From positions 1,736,001 to 1,800,000 of the forward strand of contig CP114125.1 of NCBI GenBank assembly GCA_029959195.1: a DNA stretch of 64,000 nt, given 5' to 3'. A program made the translations under genes and the position numbers. Positions 36,906 through 47,006 of the stretch are shown here, piece by piece. The notes below the pieces were generated by a model. That model ran no database searches. It had not been told where the DNA came from and was given only the letters and a program-made list of their open reading frames with translations. How positions within the stretch are numbered: the first letter of the stretch is position 1; the number at the start of each line of letters is the position of its first letter. Source of the DNA: Dictyophora rubrovolvata (Eukaryota > Basidiomycota > Agaricomycetes > Phallales > Phallaceae).

Positions 36906-38420
36906 CTATATACATAATACATCGCCACTCTTTCTACACATGCACCACGCGAGAGCGTGAAACAAGTTCAAACAACCGTGCGAATAGCTCTTGATTAGCT
37001 CCACTTTCGTGCACGGTTGGGCTTTCGTGAATATATGTGCCGCCATCTCGTTCGTCTGCTTGTGTTTGGCCAAAGCTTCTCCATTCTCCACGAGTTCTTG
37101 AACCCAAATGTACCAGATGTCAAGGTGTTTATTTCCGGTGCCGTATTTGCCGCGGGTTATGAAAGCTATCGTGCTTTGATTATCACCATAAAGGACAGTT
37201 GGAAAGGGTAAATTTCGAATGAATTTTACCTCCTTGCCAGCTTGCGTGGCCGCGATGAACTCAGCTTTGGTTGTGGGGGAACGGCCGAAGGCTGTTTCTT
37301 TGAATTTCAAACAGCCACGCCGTCGTCAACGATATAACCGTGACCTGAAGTCGAATGTCTATCTTTTTGAGGTACCCAACCCGTGTCGGTGTAACCGAAC
37401 AGTCCGGTCTCTTCGGTGCCAGAGGTAAACTTCATCATATCCCTCGTGCCCTTGACATAGCGTAAGACTTGTTTCCACTGCATACGACCGGGGCTCGACA
37501 TAAAAGGAGCGAGTAGTGACGCTGCGTGCTAGATACAGTAAGCCGCCGATCAGTTCTTTATAAGGAACATCCCTCATATATCTTTTTCTTCATTCGTTGT
37601 AGGGAATTGTGACTGCAAAACGCTGGATCTAGAGGTGCTGTGGCAGGTGTCGCGTTCAACGTACCGAACTTTTGAAGCAGGGTGTCGATATACGCCGTCT
37701 GCGATTGACGAGGTGGATTCAATCCTGCCTGTTGCGTTCGATTTTCATCCCAATCAACCAGTGGATCTCCCCGGGTGTAAGAGTCTGGACTCTTATCCGA
37801 GTTCCCCGAGTCGGAGACTACAGACGTAGTCAGCTTGTCTTACTTTCATTTATTCTTTGTCTTTATTAATAGTTTCTTAAGTTTCCTTTTATTTCTTATT
37901 AGATAATCTTTCTTTTTCTTATAAATACTCGAGATGTAGATATTTTATTCTTTAGCTTCTAATTCTACGAAGGTTACTACACTCATTGTTGTCTGATCCT
38001 CGTTTTATCTGAAGTTCTTGTGTAAAAGTCTTCCGACTTTTACACCGGGCCCCCAGATCTGCCAATTCAAACTTTTCTCCGAGTTTCTGTTTCATCTCGT
38101 TTGCCAGCTAGCGTCAAGTCGTCGACATGTACCACTATTTCGTGCTGGTATTCGGGTCGTGTTTGTAAAAGACACCTACTCAAGGTTATTGAACAATTGC
38201 AGTTCGATTGCACGCCGGTTGCCAGTGGTAGGACGTTTACAAATGGGTCGCATGGCTTCAGGCTTATTCACATCGGACTCTGTAAATTCATTTCGAGATA
38301 ATCATAATTCAACGGCAAAGTTGATGTTATAAATGCTGACTATAATTTCGGTTGAGGCAACTGCCAACGACTATAGACAGGCTGGCAGCCGACGGCCCGA
38401 CGACATAGATGTCACATACA
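36906..38420 (-). mobile_element. Ty1/copia retrotransposon fossil (pol 3' part)
   Basis: Minus-strand pol remnants. The reverse-transcriptase region carries HVDDLTLAG (about 38105-38135). The connection region has PYKELIGGLLYLA (about 37530-37570). The RNase H region reads KAEFIAATQAGKEVKFIRNL, VLYGDNQSTIAF and GNKHLDIWYIW (36906-37310). Family order RT-RNase H is that of copia. It is broken, with several breaks, and truncated at both ends; no flanking LTR pair of its own is seen. A younger solo LTR is inserted in it (37776-38044). Confidence 0.8.
37776..38044. mobile_element. Solo LTR (269 bp) with 5-bp target duplication, nested in the copia fossil
   Basis: The element begins TGTAAGAGTC and ends GACTTTTACA, giving imperfect inverted ends of the TG..CA type. 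It is flanked on both sides by CCGGG (37771-37775 and 38045-38049), a 5-bp target-site duplication as made by LTR retroelement integrases. A TATAAATA lies at about 37920. No internal region is present, so it is a solo LTR left by recombination. The intact duplication suggests it is younger than its host fossil. Confidence 0.85.
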
Positions 38421-38651
38421 TCACGTTCGGCTTCCCGGGATCTACCATCAGGGTTGAGAATGCGTCAGGCTTGTCCAAATTTTCCCCATGCCCGGTGTGG
38501 TGCAGGAGGGTGTAGGCAGCTGCGCTGTGGAACTAAAATTTCGCAATCCGATGACAAATGCTGATAAATACAGGACCTCCCACGATTTTGAGCCTGACGC
38601 TACGCCGCTCATTGTCTATTCCAGCTGACATTGTAATATATCAAGTAGATT

Positions 38652-40494
38652 ATGGCTCAGGCTCGGGAAGATTTCAAAGAAAAGGATGAGCTTGGAAGCT
38701 CAGAAGCTCAGTCTTCAGTAACGGCCGTGCTCCAGGCACAGGAGCCTCCGGATGGCGGATACGGATGGGTTATTGTAGGATGTATCTTTATGGCAAATGG
38801 TAAACACCTATTCAGCTTCGGGGTCGTTTCATTGTTCTAATGTGGCTTAGCGGCGACATGGGGGTATGTCTTTCATTCTCGGTCAAATCGTTTTTTGTTC
38901 TAGATGACGAAATACCTCAATCAGCGTTAACTCGACCTTCGGAGTGTTTCTGAGCTTTTATACTAAAAACAATTGCAGGTATTGCTTCGCAACTTATGTT
39001 TCTATATAAATAATCTTTCTTGACCCAGTTTTCCCGGGCGCAACGGATGTGGACTTCGCTGCCATCGGCGGTCTGGCTGTTGGATGCGCTATGGTCATGG
39101 CACCTTTATCGAATTATTTATCCAAAAGATATAACTTCAAAATACCCTTAATCACCGGCGTAATAACGTATGTTCTCGCACAAATATTCGCCGGACTGAG
39201 CACGAAAATATGGCAACTATTCTTAACGCAGGGCGTTATGTTTGGGCTCGGTTTAGGTTTGGTATGTTCGCCTATCGTTTCTGACAAGTCAAAGCCAACT
39301 TCACGCCTTCGGCCTTTTTAGATATTCGTTCCAACAGTCCCCTTGGGTAACGAATGGTTTTCCAAAAGACGCGCTTACGCGACAGTAAGTGCTTTATTAG
39401 ACGAGCCATAGATCAACAAACCTGACATTTGTTTTAGGGCCTATCAGCAGCAGGTTGGAATGATCCGTCTTTATTTAGCGTGATTAAGTATTAATAAGTC
39501 ATCAGGCTCAGGAGCAGGGACTATTGTTTTTTCGCAAATTACGAAAGCATCCATAACTAGACTAGGACTACGATGGGCTTTCTTTATCAACGGAATTATA
39601 TCTTTCGTAATTCTAGTTCCTGTGGTGATTTTTTTAAGAAGTACATTGTCCAATTTCTCACTAGTAATGTATTGACTAACTGAACAAAAAAACCAGCTCG
39701 ATCTCACGTAACAAAAGCCCGTTTCGAACCAATCCAATACCCACTTCTATGGCATCCTGGTTTTAGATGGGTATGGTCGTGGGGTTGCTTTACCATCCTC
39801 GGCTATACCTTGTCCCTTTACACAACCGCAACATACGCATCTTTGGGCCTGGGCCTCTCCCAGTCCCAAGCTGCGGCAATTCAATCCATCATCGCAGCAG
39901 GTCAAATAGTCGGGCGCCCTCTCTCAGGATACGCGATGGACAGAGGCGGTAGATTCAATATTGCTATTCTTTGGACGGTGGTTGCAGGATTGAGTTGTTT
40001 TGTTATCTGGATGGTTTCACGGAGTTTTGGAGTTCTCGTTTTATTTTCGATAATTCAAGGTAAATTACTAGGAATCCCTTTGTTTTTTTTTTTGAGTCTA
40101 TTTCTTATTTATTTTTCAAGGAATGTCAGCGGGAATATTTTGGAGTGCATGTGGTGCTCTAACCACAGAGGTGGTGGGCTTGAAAGACCTCGGTTCAGCA
40201 TTATCAATCTTATGGCTGGCAATTGCTCCGTCCTGTATTTTAGCCGAACCAATCGCGGTATGGCTTCTTCAAGCATCTGAAAGACACTTCGGCATTTTTC
40301 TCTCCGAACAGAGAAATCAAGCAACAGGAACCACAGACGCTGTCAGTGGCGCGGGATCGGGGAGTACGAAAGGGGCTATCGTGTTTGAAGCAACCATTGG
40401 TTTCGCTGGTGCTACGTTTTTAGTTGGAAGCGTCTTGCTCTATACCGCAAAACGGTGGAAGCAGGGAAACTGGAAGTTGTTTGTAAAGACATGA
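38652..40494 (+). CDS. MFS transporter, monocarboxylate (MCT/SLC16-like) family
   Basis: A proton-linked monocarboxylate-type permease by family; the fungal substrate is unknown. The family signature near TM1 is plain: EPPDGGYGWVIVGCIFMAN. TM segments follow: VDFAAIGGLAVGCAMVMAPL, FKIPLITGVITYVLAQIFAG, FLTQGVMFGLGLGL, RWAFFINGIISFVILVPVVI, GRPLSGYAMDRGGRFNIA (the loop motif), VVAGLSCFVIWMVSRSFGVL, MSAGIFWSACGALTTEVVGL and ATFLVGSVLLYTAKRW. It ends GNWKLFVKT at 40494. A 13-nt microexon (38851-38863) joins GCA AAT G to the GVNSTFGVF exon, giving ANAATWGVNSTF. About six introns. It looks complete. Confidence 0.88.
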
Positions 40495-41476
40495 GACATG
40501 ACGAATGCTATCTATGTTTATAAAATTAAATGAATTAACGTTTGGTTGCATTTCTGTTGATGGTGCAGACTACTAAATTGAACATGATCTGAACAAACGC
40601 GATTGCAGGTATTGATAGCCAAATGTTCAATCGGAACCAGACAGATACAACCGACATTAACTCCTCTGAGCAACATCTTAATGTAGTAACAAGTTTCTTT
40701 AAACCCATGGGGTGCGGCAAAAATATTGTGCCGTGTCATGATCATGTATGCATAATTTTGCTATCGTACTTGAGGGTCATAATATTACTCGTTGTAAAGC
40801 TGCTATTTTACTATTCGACTCCGAGGCCTACCGCTCCTTTAATATGATCTTTACCTCCTCGGAAGAGAAATCCATTAATAATGCAATGACGGCCTGTGTT
40901 CTTTCACCTATTTATGGTCATTAAGGGTCAAGTGCTGGTTGGCGGTTTAGAGTTGTAGATTACGACGACCTTGCCATTCAATAGCTTTCACAAACCGTGA
41001 GTGAACGGCTTGAAGAATTGGGAGCTGCAAGTCCTCGCGATTCGAAATCTAAGGAAATGGAGCATACATTGGTGGTTTACTATGTTTTAAAATATTTTAA
41101 AGGCGGTGCAAAAAAGTAATATAGATGGGAAAGATTGATAACGAAACAAGGAAACGTGTGTTGAAACGGGTCATGAGACGACTCCTATTTGATTTGGATT
41201 CGGTTGAACATGTCGAGGTAAGCCAACTGTCGAAAAAATCGCAATAAATTTTTCTGTTGGCTGAGCTCTCTAAGGCTATAAGAAGGTTTATATGAGTTTC
41301 AAATTATTTTATAGATCCTAAGGTCTATTATGCCGAAAGCCTCGGGGACTTCCCCATATATCAAGAGATTTTTGCAAATCCGCAGGCCCACCATACATCG
41401 TGATTCATGATCTATCATCCATTCATTTTTTCAGGCTGCGCATTCAAAACAAATATAAATAAAGGCATATAGGATC
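40495..41476. other. Intergenic, no gene seen
   Basis: Short frames only. The right part is the upstream region of the small secreted peptide gene, with TATA-like AAATATAAATAAAGG at about 41452. Confidence 0.4.
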
Positions 41477-41556
41477 ATGGATGGATATAAATACAAGGAC
41501 AATCTAGACGAATTTTCTTCACCACTCAACCATCTCACGAAGTCAAAACGAAAAAG

Positions 41557-41688
41557 ATGTCCTTCAAAGTCGTTACTCTTACTCTTTTCACTGTCATCGC
41601 TGCTTTCGTCGGCAACGCAGCTGCTTCCCCTGCACCCATCCCCGACCCTATGGGCGCCGGTGGACTAACCACTGCGAAAGACTTTTAA
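41557..41688 (+). CDS. Small secreted peptide (43 aa)
   Basis: Reads MSFKVVTLTLFTVIAAFVGN then AAASPAPIPDPMGAGGLTTA KDF. Residues 1-23 form a clear signal peptide; the mature peptide would be about 20 residues, Pro-rich then Gly-rich. A TATA-like box lies about 100 bp upstream and a GTGAGT..CAG intron-like segment (about 41711-41778) lies 3', perhaps in the 3' UTR. No Cys and no CaaX end, so it is neither a typical hydrophobin nor a mating pheromone. Function unknown. Confidence 0.6.
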   Translation: MSFKVVTLTLFTVIAAFVGNAAASPAPIPDPMGAGGLTTAKDF

Positions 41689-43022
41689 TTCCTGAATAAT
41701 TACGGCCACGTCTGTGAGTACTTGATTCAGTCTGACCAAATTGTTTCACTTAGTTTTCATATCTAATATCGTAACAGGTCGTCAACTTGATCTCAAATTA
41801 TGTATGCGTACTCTTCTGTATATGCGTGACAATCATGAATTAAATGTGTTATAACCATTATTCATGTTTATGAATCTATCAGAATGAGCATTTGTGTAAA
41901 CCTTGTGCGTTCAAAAGACCTAGCAAAGGCTATCAGAAATGAGGGGGACTCTGTAGAAGGGTGGAAAATAAGGATTTCAAGTGTGATACGATGTCGAACT
42001 CACAAATCCCCAACTTTAATTCGTCTACCCGCGCGTCTCAGACCGTCCCGCACTCTCAGGCTCAGACTCACCCAGACCATTGCATGTTCCCAGACCGCCG
42101 TGATTTCAGACAAAGCAACTTTTCAAAAGACCTTCCGTATTAAGATAGATTGTCCAGAACATATTATAATAACAGGACGTCACGGTACATACATCGTCCA
42201 TATTACTCAGTATTTTTACCATATATTTACACCGCAGTGCACAGAGCACATTTATCTCAAGCTGTTTTGATGCTTTTTGTTCGAGTGTAGATTCCGATAT
42301 ACTACCAATGAGTACCCGGGTTTCTATCTACCATTCCTGATCATCTGAAATCCTAACTGCCAGAAAAAAACAATTGACGCAAATGACACACTTGAATAAT
42401 TCTATAGCAAAGGAAAATCGTTCGCTTTTTGAGGAGTTTATACCCGTAAATGCGAACGATTTAGCAAGTTGAGCGAGGGTTAATCGATAGGCGCCGTGTG
42501 TGAATCGATTTAATTATAGTCCATCGTATCACTCCATTTCAGACATTGTACAGTACGTAGATTCTTTGTCCTTTCTATTTCCTAGTATCTATCCCATCGC
42601 TGGGTGTTGCAGATCTTTCGATAAGGGTGCGACGTGGTTTGTTTCGCGCAAGCGAGCAACCCAGGTCCTCGGAGTCGTTTGTTAACTGTATATAAATAGA
42701 TTTTTTTTGGGAATTCGCGCACTCGACGGAGGAACCGGAGGGTTTTCCATACAGATAATGTGTTTGACATGTTTAACACAATATTCTACTAATGGCCAAA
42801 CGCGAACTTATGCACATTATGTGATGATCGTACGTCTATTAACAATGACAGTGGGAACAAGGGTTGAAAGGTTAATAAATAAGAGGTAATGGATACAACC
42901 TTTTGTTAAGTCTCATAAAGTCATACGGGACGCGGGACGTGCCCCAAACTAATAAACTGCAATACATAAATAAACCCCCTCCTTCCACAGCGAGTAAACA
43001 AATTCGTTTGTTTTTGATTAGC
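41689..43022. other. Intergenic, no gene seen
   Basis: Several overlapping short ORFs (41884-42270) lack features. An 11-bp stem, AAATCGTTCGC with GCGAACGATTT, lies at about 42416-42463. The left part is the 3' flank of the small secreted peptide. Confidence 0.4.
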
Positions 43023-46000
43023 TCAAACATACGCAATGCCCCCTAAAGTCCCAAAGAGCATCGCATCAACAGAATCACCCGTCCTATGTTTGATCCAAGT
43101 GTGTATATTTTCCAACAACGCAAGATCCTGTCGGTCGTCCTCATGTTCAATCAATTTCCCCTTTTTAGCAGGCCATTGGACACTTTCTTTCGTTCCGATA
43201 AAATTCACTTTCAGCTTCCCACCCATATCTTCCTCTTGTGGTATTTTGATGACGAGATCTAGATTCCACACATCAGTGCCATAAAACGAAGCTTCCTTAA
43301 CGTGGTGGCGGGCTAAGTGGTCGGGAGGATTATTGTCTAAGCTCCATTTTAGAACATGTGCATCGAATGCGATAACTAAGTCGAATGATTCAATGCGCTG
43401 TGTACAAGTATATATACGAAGAACGAACCTGTCCAAATTATTCCTGGGTGCTCGACCTGGAGTGTTAAACTTCGAGTGCCAGCAGACAAGTCGGTAGTGT
43501 CATTAATTGCAGACACCTTGAATGTATGTTCATCGGGGTGTCGTCGCTTGGCCGTCGTCAGTTGCATTCGATAGGGAGTCAAGAACTAAGGTTTTAAAAA
43601 GTGAGAGTTCTGAGAGAAAGGGCTTTCTATGAAAAACCTACAAATGAAAATGGATACAATGTATCCCAGTCGCCATTCCAATCGTCTAATAAGCAGTTAA
43701 TAAAACGTCTAAACCCACTTTGTCAGCATGACTTACTCATGAAAACAGGATTCAACTCGAATGCATCTTCGAGATGTTTGTGTCCGAATTCATCAAGCAA
43801 TTCTGTCACCAGTGAATCAAACTTGGGCGAACCATCAGCAGCCGCCATGTTCAAATGAAATGCACCGGTAGTTATCTGATGATAAAGAAATAAGTATGTT
43901 ATAAAAATAATAACTTTCGCACTTACATTTTCTGAATGGATGATAAACACACGTTTAGGATGTTGATCATCAAACGGCTCTTTTCGTGACATATAGACCA
44001 TGTTCACAATGGAGAGCATGCAGAGTGCTACGACAGATTGGGTGATAAATTTCCTCGGGAAGCGATGAACAAAAGCAGGAAGTAGCGGGAACGAATAAGA
44101 CACAATGAACCCAACCAACGAAGCGATGATGAACTCGGCCGGCGCTTTCTATACGATGCAGAGAAAAGTTTATCAAGCGTTTACTATAATAGCATGTGAG
44201 TTGACCTTACTTCACCAAGTCGACCGGTCTGTATTTACTTTCGCTCAGCCAAAACTCGCCGATGAAGACAAACATAAACACACCAATGGAACAAAGACAT
44301 CTCCAACACCGCACCACAGCTCCGTCCCTACGACGAGAGGAAATGCACCACCTATGATGTAGGAACTTAGTAAAATAGTCTGCTTGGTACCTCCTCCAAA
44401 AGTCTTCTGTAAAATTAGCGCCACCAAAAATGATAAGGCCGGGAAGGCAAAAATGGCGGAGGAACCCAGATTAAATACGACTTGAAGGACAAAGGCCATT
44501 GTACTGTTCCACATTAATATGGAAGTAAAAATCGAGCTCTCGCTATCTTCACGAGGGGAACTCAACAACAATCGCGAAATAAATAACGCTGTTAATGAGA
44601 ATTAGTCTTGACAAATTTGAAGAACGTAATATGACGAACCGGCGATGGAAGGCGGACTATAAAGAACAAGAGGAAGTGTTTCGTTAGAAAACCAGCTCAA
44701 CGATCTATTGAAGATCTTTGCCATTATCAAAGCGACAACATTTGCGCCCAAGATAGGAGCAATAATAGAGACCACAACGTGTCCCAGTCCACAGACTTGA
44801 GTTCTGACGAACTGCGCTAACGAAGATGGGTTGGAATTCAGGAAAACGAGAGTGATAGACGTAAGCCAAAGCGTTGTGTGAAATATTCTAGCAAAGGAGA
44901 ACGGGTATGAGAAGTACCATTTCCCCAATATAGAGATGTAGGTAATTTGAGGTTTATGCGGTAATACAGACGAAAGCCGAGGGAGAGTTGATTCTGAATC
45001 CGCAAAATGTCTCAACAAGGCCAGGGTGTTCTCCGCCATGTGCTGCGAAACGCTTGTCAACTACAGCGGAACCAAAAGAAGACGACGGTACCTGAGCAAC
45101 ACCGGGTTCAATATTTTCCACTGTATCCTAAGATACGATTAGCTAGTCCGACCGCAGTTATTTACCTTGCACAAACCTTTTGAGTATGATAAAAATAACT
45201 GTGACCAACCACGGCCATCTATTCTCCAACGTTAGATAACAGCGCTTCTTAAAAATTCCGAATTGCTCACATCAATGCCGGAGACATTTAAATATTGTTC
45301 AAATTGCCGGAAGTCAGTGCTACGAGAAGAATTAGTCAACGCAACCCCAAAAAGGGAATCAAACTCAACTCGGATAAAATTATGCCAGAGCCAAATATAT
45401 CACTGGCAACAATTGTTCCATATGGATAGGGTACTTTCCCGAATGCTTCAACCATCTCTTCCGAAGTCGCTTGGAACAATAATTCGGGGCCCTTGCTACC
45501 CGCGGCTTGACATACTTTGTCCAGAAAAACTGACATGATAAATGAAAGACATTACCTTCAAGGTTGATAACAGCACGAACTCTGCAAGAGCAAGTTTTAG
45601 CAGAGCATACTAACATAAGAGGATAACTTGCGTATTAGCTGTATGATGCTGCGTAGAATATAAATGAGAACCATCCTGTAAGGATTCCTCGGCATTATTA
45701 AACACTAAATAAAGAAAAAGTTAGATTAGATCATTTAAGCTTTCCAGGCAGGCTTGCCCACAGAATATAATAGGGTGTTTAGGTTCCCACTCGGATGTAT
45801 GAAGTAAAACACGTAAGCACTCTAGCATAACTCCAACAGCCAGTGCATCATCGGCCGCGCCAGGACTCGGCGGTGTACTGTCAAGATGTGAATTGATTAA
45901 GATCGCATGTTCTTTTCCAGCTGGTGTCCCATTAGAAATCCGGACAATTATGTTCGTCAAGTTGACGTAAGTTTTATAAAGTCTATACCCCATCATGTCG

Positions 46001-46393
46001 AATCTGAAAAGGTACGTAAATTTTCACAATTTTCGCGAGCTACCGATGAGCATACTGAGCAGCGGTACACACCTGTGTTGGCCATTCCCCTGTTGCCGCC
46101 ACACCTCGCACTCAAGATTACGACCACCCGCCGACCGCTCGACGAGTTGTTGACATGTCTTTTGGAAGAGAAGAACCTGCTCAAACAGCCACGCATCTCC
46201 TTCAGCATGTTCTCGTGTGCCCACTGTCCGAAAGCCGATTTCGCTTGCCAACTGCTTCACCGTAGCCAAAATATTGAACTCTGATAGTGTCGGGTCATTC
46301 CTATATGTATGATTTAGACCGAAACGAAGCGTTTATATTGCCCACTTACGAAGCCACCGGTCCTACCGGCGTTGGCAATGCTGAGCCGCACAT
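43023..46393 (-). CDS. M28 metallopeptidase, ERMP1/Fxna-like ER membrane protein
   Basis: A zinc aminopeptidase-type domain followed by a polytopic membrane region. The inferred ATG at 46393 gives MCGSALPTPVGPVASNDPTL then EFNILATVKQLASEIGFRTV GTREHAEGD. Zinc-site strings: ILINSHLDSTPPSPGAADDA (His and Asp ligands, about 45860-45900), FNNAEESLQDGSH (catalytic Glu pair, about 45690) and HSYFYHTQKDTVENIEPGVA (His ligand, about 45130-45190). About seven hydrophobic segments follow (TTLWLTSITLVFLNS; VVSIIAPILGANVVALIMA; FNLGSSAIFAFPALSFLVAL). A lumenal C-terminal domain (LVIAFDAHVLKW; GLAIKIPQEED-like) ends GGIAYV at 43023. ERMP1 relatives usually begin with a membrane anchor; none is seen here, so the 5' end may be incomplete. 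Confidence 0.82.
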
Positions 46394-46929
46394 GAATCAG
46401 TTAAAAGTGAAAGCGCAGCTCGAGAAAATGGCAACGACTCTAAATACTCAACTATAATGTTGTTTGACAGAAAAATACGAAATGAGAGACCATATTGGGA
46501 CAATAAAGAGCAATGTGGAACATATTCCCCATTTCCTTGAAGAATACATGTACGGTGGAGGTCTGGGGCAATGAGCAGAGGTTCAAGGAAGACGACGCGG
46601 TTGAAAAAAACGCCGCGCTTTTACGCCAATTGGATTACCTAATGAAACTGGCGTTTGAGCGCGTGCCCGGAATGATAGTAATACCGTAACGCCCGTACTG
46701 TCTGTCTGTCCCCCCCAAGTTATATGTTCGTTTACTCTTTTGTGCTCACAGATCAGACACCTTTCATCTACTTACAGCTGCAAGTAACTGCTCGTACTAA
46801 GTATTTGAGCTTGATACCACTGACTACAATTACGGAACAATCTCAAAAGGACAGATACGCGAAATTGGAAAAAACCATAAGTTCCGTAGATTTCGTGGTG
46901 CCGCAGCGATCAAATTGGTATCAGAGTTA
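46394..46929 (+). other. Possible unrecognised plus-strand gene between peptidase and P450
   Basis: Three plus-strand segments look coding: RDHIGTIKSNVEHIPHFLEE, then VEVWGNEQRFKEDDAVEKNA ALLRQLDYLMKLAFERVPG, then SLIPLTTITEQSQKDRYAKL ending SNWYQS near 46929. A GTAACG..CACAG segment could be an intron between the last two. The first exon and start are unclear, and no family is recognised. It might be a decayed gene. Confidence 0.3.
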
Positions 46930-47006
46930 ACGGAAGCTCCACACGTCCAGTCTTGGAATCTTTCACCCTATTATAACAGGCCGTCAGTAAGAGTGAATTT
47001 CAGTAT

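Noticed and set aside
42416-42463. Small hairpin AAATCGTTCGC/GCGAACGATTT as a mobile element or terminator
   Set aside because: Stem of only 11 bp in non-coding DNA; no arms beyond it, no target duplication and no nearby gene end that needs it.
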